Positions 30,949 through 38,682 of a DNA stretch of 49,764 nt are shown piece after piece (the first letter of the stretch is position 1; each line of letters opens with the position of its first letter). Origin of the DNA: Candidatus Neomicrothrix sp. UBA2131 (GTDB lineage Bacteria; Actinomycetota; Acidimicrobiia; Acidimicrobiales; MedAcidi-G1); the NCBI GenBank assembly GCA_002329075.1, contig DCXR01000033.1, positions 1 through 49,764 of the forward strand, written 5' to 3'. The notes under the pieces were generated by a model. The model was given only the letters and a program-made list of their open reading frames with translations, did not search any database and was not told where the DNA came from. Position numbers and translations under genes: made by a program.

Positions 30949-31542
30949 ATGGCCGTGACCACCGTGGATCCCGCACAGAGGCTCCTGGTCGCCGCCGAGG
31001 CACGGTTCCGGCGGTTCGGCTACAAGCGCACCACCGTCGAGGACATAGCGGTCGAGGCCGGCACGGGCAAGGGCAGCCTCTACCTCCACTTCGACTCCAA
31101 GCAGCACGTCTACCTGGCGGTCGTCGAGCTTTCGCTCGAACGGTTCCTCGATGCCGCTGAACAGGCGCTCTCGGCATCCGGGGCCGTGCCCGGTCTGCTC
31201 CGTTCGCTCGTCGAGGCGACCATCGACCACTACGGCCACGACGAACTCCTGCGCGCCTCGCTGTTCGGCGACACCGACCTTGTAGAGGGCGACGTGGCCC
31301 GCATGGCATCGGACCTGCAGCGCGACCGAATTCGTACGCTCCTGCGAGGCGTGCTCTCCCGAGGCCAGGACGAGGGCTCGGTCAGGTCCGACATCGACGT
31401 GGAGGCTGCGGCCGCGGTCCTGCAGGAGTCCGGGTGGGCTCTGGTGCGCACCGGTCTCGCCAGCGACGAGTCGACGGAACTCGAGAAGTTGCTCGAGACG
31501 CTCAACACGATCCTGGGCCTCGGCCTGATCCCCAGGCACTGA
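30949..31542 (+). CDS. TetR-family transcriptional regulator
   Basis: A 197-residue regulator with an N-terminal TetR helix-turn-helix: RRFGYKRTTVEDIAVEAGTG (residues ~22-41) and KGSLYLHFDSK recognition helix. A C-terminal ligand-binding domain of about 140 residues follows. It is divergent from the acyl-CoA operon and shares a 89-base intergenic region with a palindromic operator. AGGG about eight bases before ATG 30949 favours this over GTG 30940. The ligand is probably an acyl-CoA or pathway intermediate, which is inference from context. Confidence 0.9.
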   Translation: MAVTTVDPAQRLLVAAEARFRRFGYKRTTVEDIAVEAGTGKGSLYLHFDSKQHVYLAVVELSLERFLDAAEQALSASGAVPGLLRSLVEATIDHYGHDELLRASLFGDTDLVEGDVARMASDLQRDRIRTLLRGVLSRGQDEGSVRSDIDVEAAAAVLQESGWALVRTGLASDESTELEKLLETLNTILGLGLIPRH

Positions 31543-31565
31543 ACGCAGATCCCCGGAGGACACCG

Positions 31566-32216
31566 ATGGCAGATGCTCCCCTGCGGGTCGAGGACCGGGG
31601 CGACGGTGTGGTCCTGCTCACACTCGATCGCCCCGACCGGCGCAACGCCCTCAGCAGCGAACTCCGCGGCCTGCTGGCCGACACCCTCGGAAGGCTGGCA
31701 GCGGACGACGACTGCAGGGCCGTCGTGCTCACGGGCGCCGGATCGACCTTCTGTGCCGGGTTCGACCTCGGGGAGATCGCAGAGGCCGAGTCGCTCGAGG
31801 AGCTCTTCGCAGAGGCCGAGGCCTACCACCACGCAGTCCACACGTTCCCCAAGCCCCTGGTAGCCGCCGTCGGCGGGCCGGCGGTCGCCGGTGGGATGGA
31901 CCTGGCGCTCATGTGCGACCTGCGCCTGGCCCACGCAGGTGCCACATTCGGCCAGCCCCAGGTGAGGGCCGGCATTCCCGCCGCCTACGACCTGGTGCGA
32001 ACCGTCGTCCCCGAGCCAGTGGCGCGCGACCTGTGCCTGACCGGACGGGTAGTCGACGCCGCCGAGGCCCTCCGGGTGGGCCTGGCCAACCGCGTCGTCG
32101 ACGGCGACGACCTTCTGGAGCAGGCCCTTGAACTGGCGGCGTTGATAGCGGCCTCGCCCGACGCCGAGGCGGCCAAGCGCCGGTTCATCGACGCCCAGCC
32201 CGGGCTGTTCACCTGA
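31566..32216 (+). CDS. crotonase-superfamily protein, short
   Basis: A 216-residue crotonase. CAGFDLGEIAEA forms the oxyanion strand and AVAGGMDLALMCDLRLA the core. Asp replaces the first hydratase Glu (GGMDL) and Gln the second (FGQPQ). It is shorter than full-length family members (about 255-260), lacking part of the C-terminal helical region. GGAGGA is five to ten bases upstream of the ATG. It follows the TetR gene after 23 bases and is probably co-transcribed with it, so it may share the regulon. Confidence 0.83.
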   Translation: MADAPLRVEDRGDGVVLLTLDRPDRRNALSSELRGLLADTLGRLAADDDCRAVVLTGAGSTFCAGFDLGEIAEAESLEELFAEAEAYHHAVHTFPKPLVAAVGGPAVAGGMDLALMCDLRLAHAGATFGQPQVRAGIPAAYDLVRTVVPEPVARDLCLTGRVVDAAEALRVGLANRVVDGDDLLEQALELAALIAASPDAEAAKRRFIDAQPGLFT

Positions 32217-32227
32217 GGAGCCTCCGG

Positions 32228-33328
32228 TCAGGCGACCAGATAACTGCTGCTGCCGCCCGCGTCGGTACGGTCGGCGTTGCCCGTCAGCCGCAGGTGCTCG
32301 AGGTGGGCATAGGTCTCGCTGGCGGCCATGTAGCCCCACGACCGTTCCTTGAAGAGGCGCTGCATGAAGGCATCGACCGTCGCACGGCCCAGTTCGCTGC
32401 CGGCTTCGCGGATCACGTCGAGGCGTTCGCCGTGGTGGCGCCGGATGTCGTCGGCGCGACCGGCCAGGTCGGTGAACGGGTGGCCGTGGGCGGGCAGCAC
32501 CAGGGAGACGGCGGCGAACTCCTCCATCCGGTCCAGCGAGTCCATGAACATGGCGAGCGGGTCCTCGAGTTCGGACACACCGCCGATGTGCGGTGTGATG
32601 GTCGGCAGGACGTGGTCGCCGGAGAGGAAGAGGCCGTCTGCCGGGTCGTAGAGGCAGAGGTGGTCGTGGGTGTGACCGGGGGTGTGGACGGCCAGCCAGG
32701 TACGGCGGCCGAGGACGACCTCGTCGGCGTCCTCGACGGTCCGGTCGGGTCGGGGGACCCGGAAGGCCCGGGGGCCGAGGCCACCCTCGCTCCAGGCCCT
32801 CATCTCCTCGATGGGCGGGGGCTCCCGGACCCCACCCCAGGGTGTGGAGCGTCGCATCCCCTCCCGGAACGCCTCGATGGCCTCGTCAACCGACGGTTCG
32901 GCGTCTGCAAGCGGCTCCTCGACCACATCCGCCAGTTGGGACGCTGATCCCCCGGGGTCGTTGTTCCCGAATGCGGAACGGAAGTCGGCATGGGTCAGCA
33001 GGTTGGCGCCCGACTCGTCGCGCAGTTGGTGGACGCCGCCGAAGTGGTCGGGGTGGCTGTGCGTGACGACGACGGTGTGGACGTGCTCGACGCGTGCACC
33101 CAGTTGGCCGAGACGTTCGGCCAGGACCTTCCACGACGCCTCACCGGGGAGGCCGGGGTCGACGAGGGCGAGCCCCCTGTCGTCCTCGAGGGCGTAGCAG
33201 TTGACGTGGCCCAGCCCGGGCATCGAGATCGGCAGTTGCAACCGGTAGAGGTCGGGTGCCAGTTCCAGGATCTGGTCGTCTGCGGGTTCCTGCTCCTGCC
33301 GGCGGACAGGAGCGGGAGGGTTGGTCAC
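32228..33328 (-). CDS. metallo-beta-lactamase-fold hydrolase
   Basis: A 366-residue MBL-fold enzyme. THSHPDHFGG (about residues 90-99) gives the HxHxDH metal motif, VHTPGHTHDHLCLY the next His, and LSGDHVLP the bridging Asp. A C-terminal region of about 110 residues after the MBL core is like that in glyoxalase-II or LACTB2-type hydrolases. The GTG start at 33328 lies seven bases after TAGGGT, with no Shine-Dalgarno. It is convergent with the crotonase gene (11 bases apart). Substrate unknown; thioester or phosphodiester hydrolysis would fit the fold. Confidence 0.85.
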   Translation of the reverse strand: MTNPPAPVRRQEQEPADDQILELAPDLYRLQLPISMPGLGHVNCYALEDDRGLALVDPGLPGEASWKVLAERLGQLGARVEHVHTVVVTHSHPDHFGGVHQLRDESGANLLTHADFRSAFGNNDPGGSASQLADVVEEPLADAEPSVDEAIEAFREGMRRSTPWGGVREPPPIEEMRAWSEGGLGPRAFRVPRPDRTVEDADEVVLGRRTWLAVHTPGHTHDHLCLYDPADGLFLSGDHVLPTITPHIGGVSELEDPLAMFMDSLDRMEEFAAVSLVLPAHGHPFTDLAGRADDIRRHHGERLDVIREAGSELGRATVDAFMQRLFKERSWGYMAASETYAHLEHLRLTGNADRTDAGGSSSYLVA

Positions 33329-33335
33329 CCGATCG

Positions 33336-33341
33336 ACCCTA
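33336..33341 (-). promoter_or_regulatory. -10 element (TAGGGT), leaderless-type, for the MBL gene
   Basis: On the minus strand TAGGGT is followed by seven bases and GTG 33328. Confidence 0.4.
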
Positions 33342-33380
33342 GGTGGGGCCGTTCACGTGGGGCGAAGCGGCGGGGCGGCC

Positions 33381-33926
33381 TCAGCCCCGGGCGGCATCGG
33401 TGAACAGGTGTGTGCGGTAGTGGCGGAGTTCGGCCACCGACTCTCGGATGTCGTCGAGGGCACGGTGTCCTCCCGCCTTCTCGGGCGCCGAGCCGAGGAC
33501 CTCCGGGTGCCAGCGGCGGGCCAACTCCTTGAGGGTCGACACGTCGACCGACCGGTAGTGCAGGAACTCCTCGATCTCGGGCAGCCAGGCATGCAGGAAG
33601 CGACGGTCGGTGCCGATCGAGTTGCCACATAGCGGGACCGTGCGGGCCTCGGGGATGTGCTCCCGGAGGAAGGCGAGCGTGGCGGCACCGGCCTCCTCGA
33701 GCGTTGTGGTCGAGGCGACGATCTCGTCGATCAGGCCGCTCGTGGTGTGCATGTTGCGGACCGTGTCGCCCATGCGGGCCAGCACCTCGGGGGGCTGGTG
33801 CACGACCAGGTCGGGGCCCTCGGCGACGATCTCGAGGTTGTCGTCTGTGACGAGGGTTGCGATCTCGACGATGACGTCGTGGGCCGGGTCGAGTCCGGTC
33901 ATCTCGAGGTCCATCCATGCCAACAT
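33381..33926 (-). CDS. orn: oligoribonuclease
   Basis: A 181-residue DEDDh exonuclease. DLEMTGLDP (D6, E8) is exo motif I, GNSIGTDRRFL motif II and HRALDDIRES motif III with the catalytic His/Asp. Orn degrades 2-5-nt RNA to monomers and is essential in many bacteria; it also clears pGpG from c-di-GMP signalling. Length matches the family. ATG 33926 follows TAGGCT by seven bases, so the transcript is probably leaderless. It is divergent from dut, and the starts are 66 bases apart. Confidence 0.94.
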   Translation of the reverse strand: MLAWMDLEMTGLDPAHDVIVEIATLVTDDNLEIVAEGPDLVVHQPPEVLARMGDTVRNMHTTSGLIDEIVASTTTLEEAGAATLAFLREHIPEARTVPLCGNSIGTDRRFLHAWLPEIEEFLHYRSVDVSTLKELARRWHPEVLGSAPEKAGGHRALDDIRESVAELRHYRTHLFTDAARG

Positions 33927-33933
33927 GTCGCCG

Positions 33934-33939
33934 AGCCTA
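33934..33939 (-). promoter_or_regulatory. -10 element (TAGGCT), leaderless-type, for orn
   Basis: On the minus strand TAGGCT is followed by seven bases and ATG 33926. Confidence 0.45.
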
Positions 33940-33980
33940 CGTGCGACTCATCCGCCGATGGTGGGAACGACGTAGCCCGC

Positions 33981-33986
33981 TATTGT
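33981..33986 (+). promoter_or_regulatory. -10 element (TATTGT), leaderless-type, for dut
   Basis: TATTGT is followed by six bases and GTG 33993. Confidence 0.5.
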
Positions 33987-33992
33987 CCGCCC

Positions 33993-34430
33993 GTGCTCGA
34001 GATACCCCTGCTGCGCATTGATCCCGACCTGCCGATGCCCGCCTACGCACGCGAGGGCGATGCGGGCGCCGACCTGGTGGCCGCCGAGTCGGTGACCCTC
34101 GCTCCCGGCGGCGGGCGTGCGCTGGTGCCCACCGGTGCGGCCATCGCCATCCCCGAGGGCTATGCGGGGTTCGTGCAGCCCCGCAGCGGCCTCGCCCTAC
34201 GGCATGGCGTGACCTGTCTCAACACCCCGGGCCTGATCGACGCCGGCTACCGGGGCGAACTCAAGGTGCTGCTGGTCAACACCGACCCGTCCGAGCCCTT
34301 CGAGGTGGTACGCGGCGAGCGCATCGCCCAGTTGGTGGTCCAGCGGGTCGAATCGTGTCGTTTCGTCGAGGTCGAGGAGTTGCCCGGTTCCGAGAGGGGG
34401 GCCGGCGGCTTCGGCTCGACCGGTCGTTGA
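33993..34430 (+). CDS. dut: deoxyuridine 5'-triphosphate nucleotidohydrolase
   Basis: A 145-residue trimeric dUTPase with all five motifs: AREGDAGADL (1), PRSGLALRHG (2), GLIDAGYRGELKV (3), ERIAQLVVQ (4) and GAGGFGSTGR (5). It hydrolyses dUTP to dUMP, preventing uracil incorporation and feeding thymidylate synthesis. GTG 33993 is the conserved N-terminus and lies six bases after TATTGT; the longer frame upstream runs antisense to orn. Confidence 0.94.
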   Translation: MLEIPLLRIDPDLPMPAYAREGDAGADLVAAESVTLAPGGGRALVPTGAAIAIPEGYAGFVQPRSGLALRHGVTCLNTPGLIDAGYRGELKVLLVNTDPSEPFEVVRGERIAQLVVQRVESCRFVEVEELPGSERGAGGFGSTGR

Positions 34431-34449
34431 ACCGCGCGTCCGTCCGGTC

Positions 34450-34728
34450 CTAGGCCCCGGTCGCCTCGAGTGTGACGGTGCCGCCGGGTCCGCTGAGCAC
34501 CACCTCCACCGCCGCCCCGGTCGCCCGGAAGTCGATCGCCAATTCACCACCACCGGCGATCAGGTCCGCAGAAGCCTCCTTGAGGCGAGTGGCGAAGTCG
34601 CCCAGGTCGTCGGGGTCGATGCGGTGTATGCGAAGCAGCACGACAAGGCACACCCGGGGTAGGTCGGCGAAGGTCGGGTCGGCTGGGATGCGCAACGTGA
34701 CGGTGTCGTCAACTATGTCGGCATCCAT
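34450..34728 (-). CDS. small protein resembling an anti-sigma/HATPase N-terminal half
   Basis: A 92-residue protein. The opening TLRIPADPTFADLPRVCLVV and following helix ATRLKEASADLI look like the first strand and N-box helix of anti-sigma-factor serine kinases (RsbW/SpoIIAB type). The usual ExxxN is EASAD, and the G-boxes that bind ATP are missing, so it should not bind ATP normally. This may be a truncated, degenerate relative or a small dimer module; the similarity is by eye. It is convergent with dut (20 bases) and divergent from the DUF4031 gene. Confidence 0.5.
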   Translation of the reverse strand: MDADIVDDTVTLRIPADPTFADLPRVCLVVLLRIHRIDPDDLGDFATRLKEASADLIAGGGELAIDFRATGAAVEVVLSGPGGTVTLEATGA

Positions 34729-34773
34729 GGCGCAAGTGTGGCACTTTGGCGCTCACCCGGCCCAGCATGGGGC

Positions 34774-35283
34774 ATGACGATCCTTGTCGACAAGGCGATC
34801 TGGCCCTGGCGGGGCCACCGCTGGGCCCATCTCGTGAGCGACACCGGCTACGACGAACTGCACGCCTTCGCAGCCGGCCTGGGATTGCGCCGCATGGCCT
34901 TCCAGGGCGACCACTACGACGTGTCTGCCGAGGTGCGGGTACGGGCGCTCGCCCTCGGTGCGGAGGCCGTGGGCGGTCGTGACCTGCTGCGGCGCCTCAA
35001 GGCCGCCGGACTGCGACTGCCGCCGGGGCATCGACCGGGTTCGTGGGAGGAGGTCGGCCGCTGGCGAAGCCTGGGAGAGGTCGTGGGTATTCCGGAGGCG
35101 CTGCTCGAGGCCCGGGGCGGGGTGTCCAGCGACGTTGCAGAGGTGTCAGCGTGGCGACGGGGAGACGAGGTTGCCCTGGTCGTGTCGGCGTCAGCCCCGA
35201 TCGGGTTCGACCCGGTACCTGGTGTAGTGCACCGTCTAACCGACGGGGGTTGCCTGCTGGAACTGCTGGTGGTCCTGCCCTAG
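34774..35283 (+). CDS. DUF4031-type protein with C-terminal extension
   Basis: A 169-residue protein. The N-terminal MTILVDKAIWPWRGHRWAHL, then DELHAFAAGLGLRRMAFQGDHYD, match the DUF4031 pattern (small actinobacterial proteins of about 85-90 residues, function unknown). The second half (residues ~95-169) is unusual: WRSLGEVVGIPEALLEARGG followed by a beta-rich tail, so it may be a fusion. ATG 34774 is at the conserved N-terminus. It is convergent with the lipoprotein-like gene at 35280, and the two stop codons overlap. Confidence 0.7.
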   Translation: MTILVDKAIWPWRGHRWAHLVSDTGYDELHAFAAGLGLRRMAFQGDHYDVSAEVRVRALALGAEAVGGRDLLRRLKAAGLRLPPGHRPGSWEEVGRWRSLGEVVGIPEALLEARGGVSSDVAEVSAWRRGDEVALVVSASAPIGFDPVPGVVHRLTDGGCLLELLVVLP

Positions 35284-35957
35284 CCCGCCGGGCAGCCGCC
35301 CAGTTCCTCTACCCAGGGCAGGCGGCCCGACCACATCCGGACGACCTCTTGGCCGTCGGTCTGGAACATGACCCGGAACTCCTGGTCGGGCTCGTCCCGG
35401 GGGACGAAGGCGAGAAGGTTGCCGGTGCCGTCGGACAGCGGCGAGGCCTGGATGCGGTCGGGCCACGTCTCGCGGATCCACTCTTCGGTGCGACCGATCC
35501 TGCCTCCCGACTTGGTGTCTATCTCGTCGGTGTCGATGTCGACCCGTTCCACCGTCCCGTCGACGATCCAGAAGGTGATGCCGTCGGGGGCGTCGTCGGG
35601 GGTGGCGAGATAACAGGGTCCCACCGGGGTGACGGGCGTGAAGCGGCTGCCGGCGGCCCGTTGTGCTTCTGCTGTGGTCATGCCGAAGTGCACCGTGTCC
35701 AGGCCGGCCGTGCTGACCGAAGAGGTGGATCCGAGCGTGGGCGAGCCGATCCCCTCGACGGGCGGCAGTGTGCCCAGCGATGCCGGGTCGAGCGTCGTCG
35801 TGGTAGTCGTTGTCGAAGTCGATGTGGTGCTCGTAGTCGATGTCGACGTGGTCGGCGTGTCGGGGGGCGCGTCGTTCCCGGACTGGCCGCACGTTCCGAG
35901 GAACAGCACGAATGCGACGAGTACCAGGGCGATGCCTGCGACGGCTAGCGACCGCAT
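35280..35957 (-). CDS. secreted Thr/Ser-stalk protein, hypothetical
   Basis: A 225-residue protein: N-terminal signal helix SLAVAGIALVLVAFVLFLGTCG, with a cysteine at a lipobox-like site (LGTC, Thr at -1 is atypical), then a Thr/Ser-only stalk of about 20 residues and a folded domain of about 160 residues. I do not recognise the domain. ATG 35957 is seven bases after TACGCT, which supports the start. It is divergent from the GH3 gene, which has a very similar secretory signal and Thr-rich stalk. Confidence 0.65.
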   Translation of the reverse strand: MRSLAVAGIALVLVAFVLFLGTCGQSGNDAPPDTPTTSTSTTSTTSTSTTTTTTTLDPASLGTLPPVEGIGSPTLGSTSSVSTAGLDTVHFGMTTAEAQRAAGSRFTPVTPVGPCYLATPDDAPDGITFWIVDGTVERVDIDTDEIDTKSGGRIGRTEEWIRETWPDRIQASPLSDGTGNLLAFVPRDEPDQEFRVMFQTDGQEVVRMWSGRLPWVEELGGCPAG

Positions 35958-35964
35958 GTAGGCG

Positions 35965-35970
35965 AGCGTA
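35965..35970 (-). promoter_or_regulatory. -10 element (TACGCT), leaderless-type, for the Thr-stalk protein
   Basis: On the minus strand TACGCT is followed by seven bases and ATG 35957. Confidence 0.4.
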
Positions 35971-36028
35971 GATGAGCAATCCGGCTGAGTTCGTGCGCCC
36001 CGGTCAGGAATGTGGTGCACTAGCCGCT

Positions 36029-37234
36029 GTGCGGATGATTCTGGCGGTGCTGGGCGCCGCGACCCTTGCGGCATGTGGGTCGTCGGGCACCGTCGCGCCT
36101 TCGACCACTACGGTTGTCGAGACGACGACATCGACGACGAGCACCACATCGACGACGAGCACCACATCGACGACGAGCACCACATCGTCGACCACCACGT
36201 CGACCACCACGTCCACGTCCACGACGACGACGGCACCACCCGGTCCGACGGCGGCCGAGTGCATCGCAGAGCTGGCGCCAGCGACGCGTATCGGACAGGT
36301 GCTGTTGCCGGTCGTCGAACAGGCGGAGCTTGCGGACGCTGTCGCCCTGGCAGAACGTGGGCTTATCGGTGGCGTGGTCGTCATCGGAAAGCCCGACGAG
36401 GGCATCACCGACGCGATCGACTCGTTGCATGCGTCGTCGATGACCGGTCACCTGGTCATCGCCGTAGACGAAGAGGGCGGGAACGTGCAGCGCCTCGACG
36501 GCCTCCTCGGCCTGCTTCCCTCTGCCTTCGGGATGACGGAATTGGAGCCCCGCCAGATACGGGTGGTCATCGCCGACCGGATGGCTGCCATGGCGGATCT
36601 GGGCTTCACGGTCAACCTGGCACCGGTGTTCGACGTGGGGGCGGGCCCGGGCATCGGCTCACGGTCGTTCGGTGACGAACCGGGGGTGGTCGTCACCTAT
36701 GGGCGGGCGTTTGCCGACGGTGTGCTCGACGGAGGCCTCTTTCCGGTGGCCAAGCACTTCCCGGGCCACGGCCGCGCCGACACCGACAGCCACGACGACC
36801 TGCCGACTACACCACCGCTCGAGGAGATGTCGGACTTCGACCTCGTGCCGTGGCGGGGCCTGACCGATCGCATCGGCGTGATGGTCGGCCACCTCGACGT
36901 GCCGGGGCTCACCGAGGGCATGCCGGCGAGCCTCTCACCGGAGGCCATAACGGGACTGCTCCGTACCGAACTGGAATTCGACGGCGTGGTCTTCGTCGAC
37001 GACCTCGAGATGGGGGCCATCGAGGAGATCACTACGCTGCCGAAGGCGGCGGTCCTCGCCCTGGCTGCGGGCGCCGACCTGCTGATCACCGGTGCCCACT
37101 ACAACGTGATCCCGGCAGCATGGGAGATCGTGACGGCGCTCGACGATGGGCGCCTGAGCGAGGAGCGCCTGGGCGAGGCAGTGGAGCGGGTATTCGCGCT
37201 TCGCGGTGTCGATCCGTGCACGCTGGTGTCGTGA
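36029..37234 (+). CDS. GH3 beta-N-acetylhexosaminidase-like lipoprotein (NagZ type)
   Basis: A 401-residue lipoprotein: signal helix with lipobox LAAC, a Thr/Ser stalk of about 45 residues, then a GH3 domain. GH3 motifs: AVDEEGGNVQRL, FPVAKHFPGHGRADTDSHDDLP (His/Asp general acid dyad of NagZ) and the nucleophile region GVVFVDDLEMGAI. NagZ-type enzymes remove GlcNAc from peptidoglycan or its turnover products; the lipoprotein anchor suggests cell-wall action. GTG 36029 is seven bases after TGCACT and adds an Arg before the signal helix; ATG 36035 is an alternative. The stop overlaps the next GTG (GTGA). Confidence 0.87.
   Translation: MRMILAVLGAATLAACGSSGTVAPSTTTVVETTTSTTSTTSTTSTTSTTSTTSSTTTSTTTSTSTTTTAPPGPTAAECIAELAPATRIGQVLLPVVEQAELADAVALAERGLIGGVVVIGKPDEGITDAIDSLHASSMTGHLVIAVDEEGGNVQRLDGLLGLLPSAFGMTELEPRQIRVVIADRMAAMADLGFTVNLAPVFDVGAGPGIGSRSFGDEPGVVVTYGRAFADGVLDGGLFPVAKHFPGHGRADTDSHDDLPTTPPLEEMSDFDLVPWRGLTDRIGVMVGHLDVPGLTEGMPASLSPEAITGLLRTELEFDGVVFVDDLEMGAIEEITTLPKAAVLALAAGADLLITGAHYNVIPAAWEIVTALDDGRLSEERLGEAVERVFALRGVDPCTLVS
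36131..36184 (+). repeat. three perfect 18-bp tandem repeats in the GH3 stalk
   Basis: TCGACGACGAGCACCACA at 36131, 36149 and 36167, encoding repeated STTSTT. Flanking degenerate copies continue the Thr/Ser stalk. Confidence 0.9.
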
Positions 37235-37611
37235 ACGTCGGTGACATCCTTCCCTCGTCCGCAGAGCGGGAACTGAACGGGCATCTTCGGGGCGAGTACT
37301 TCGACCACCTCGTCGCGCACCCCGACTGGGCGCCGTCGGCGCTCCGCCGCTGGCCCCGGTCGGTGGTGAGACTCCACAACCGCCTTTCGCGCCGCCTGCC
37401 GATGACCCATCCGTTGGGCTGGATAGAGGGCACCACATGGGCCGACGACCAGGAGCGTGGTCGCATCGACGGCCTTCCAACTGACGAGCAGGAGGCGGCC
37501 CGGTTGCTGCACGAGCGGGCCATCCACTTCCGGGTGCTGCGAACAACGACGCCACCTGGCTGGGCGGATGGTGGGTCCGTGGATGAAGGCGAACCTGACG
37601 AGGCGGGCTGA
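37231..37611 (+). CDS. hypothetical protein coupled to the GH3 gene
   Basis: A 126-residue soluble protein starting at GTG 37231, which overlaps the GH3 stop by four bases. It is Arg/Trp-rich in the middle (WPRSVVRLHNRLSRRLPM) with an acidic C-terminus. No cysteine, signal peptide or known motif. The coupling suggests co-translation with the glycosidase. I do not recognise the family. Confidence 0.6.
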   Translation: MNVGDILPSSAERELNGHLRGEYFDHLVAHPDWAPSALRRWPRSVVRLHNRLSRRLPMTHPLGWIEGTTWADDQERGRIDGLPTDEQEAARLLHERAIHFRVLRTTTPPGWADGGSVDEGEPDEAG

Positions 37612-37619
37612 GCGGCACC

Positions 37620-38660
37620 TTGGACTTCAACCACTTCCTCTCCAGCTACTACCCGGACCCGGGGTACGGGGGCCAACGGCTCTACGCGGACATGGTCGAG
37701 CAGGCCGTGGCGGCCGAGCGCCTCGGCTACCGGGGTGTCACCCTGCCCGAGCATCACCTCATCAACGTGCTGATCACGCCGTCACCGCTGCTCATGGCGG
37801 TGAAGGTCGCCGGGGTCACAGAGCGGCTCGAGCTCGTCACGTCGGTGGTGGTCCTGCCGCTTCACGACATGCGGATGCTGGCCGGCGAGATCGTCCAGGC
37901 CGACATCCTCACCGACGGTCGGCTGGTGGTCGGCGTGGGCCGTGGCGCCTTCGCCTACGAGATGGCCCGGATGGGGTCGCCCATCGAGACATCGAGGGAG
38001 AAGTTCGACGAGAGCCTCGACGTACTCATTGCCCTGTTGACCGGGGAGGAGGTCGAGTGGCACGGCGGCTGGTACGACTTCGAGCCGCTGACGATCATGC
38101 CCCGGCCCATGACGCAGCCCATGCCGCCGATCATGGTGGCCGTGCTGAACCCTGAGGGGATCGCCGCATGCACGAAGCGGGGCTTCAACATCCAGACCAC
38201 GCCGCTGTCGGGCGCCCCGGAGCTGTTCCGGCAGCAGGTGGCTGCCCACAAGGACGCCAAGGCCGAGATGGGTGTCGCCGGCGAGCACCTGCGGATCATG
38301 ATGTCGCGGGTCATCTACTGCGCCGCCGATGCCGCCCATGCCCGCCAGTCGCTCGAGCGGGCGCACGACTACTACGGACGGTTCGACAACGTGTTCACCG
38401 GTCCGGGCCTCGTGAGCAACGGCTGCATCGCCCCGCTTCCGTGTGCCAAGAGCGTCGAGGAGCTCGACGAGAACCTCATCGTCTGCCCGCCGGGAGAGAT
38501 GGTGGACCGGCTGGCCGAATATGCCGAGGCGGGGATCGACGAGGTCATCCTGAGCTCCAACATGGGCCAACCCCAGGACGAGCACCTCGAGGCCATGGAG
38601 CGCTTCGCCACCGAGGTGATGCCACACTTCGCGTCTCCCCCCGTGGTCGCTTCCACCTGA
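37620..38660 (+). CDS. LLM-class flavin-dependent oxidoreductase
   Basis: A 346-residue luciferase-like TIM-barrel protein. The YRGVTLPEHH, VTSVVVLPLHDM and GRLVVGVGRGAFAYEMARMG segments are typical of this class, with FMN or F420 as cofactor. Many members act as flavin-dependent monooxygenases on organic substrates; which cofactor is used cannot be told. The start is TTG 37620, nine bases after the stop upstream. It is followed after 22 bases by an alpha/beta hydrolase, so the two may act in sequence (oxygenation then ester or lactone hydrolysis), which is inference. Confidence 0.85.
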   Translation: MDFNHFLSSYYPDPGYGGQRLYADMVEQAVAAERLGYRGVTLPEHHLINVLITPSPLLMAVKVAGVTERLELVTSVVVLPLHDMRMLAGEIVQADILTDGRLVVGVGRGAFAYEMARMGSPIETSREKFDESLDVLIALLTGEEVEWHGGWYDFEPLTIMPRPMTQPMPPIMVAVLNPEGIAACTKRGFNIQTTPLSGAPELFRQQVAAHKDAKAEMGVAGEHLRIMMSRVIYCAADAAHARQSLERAHDYYGRFDNVFTGPGLVSNGCIAPLPCAKSVEELDENLIVCPPGEMVDRLAEYAEAGIDEVILSSNMGQPQDEHLEAMERFATEVMPHFASPPVVAST

Positions 38661-38682
38661 TCCATCGGAGGACCGGTCCCGC

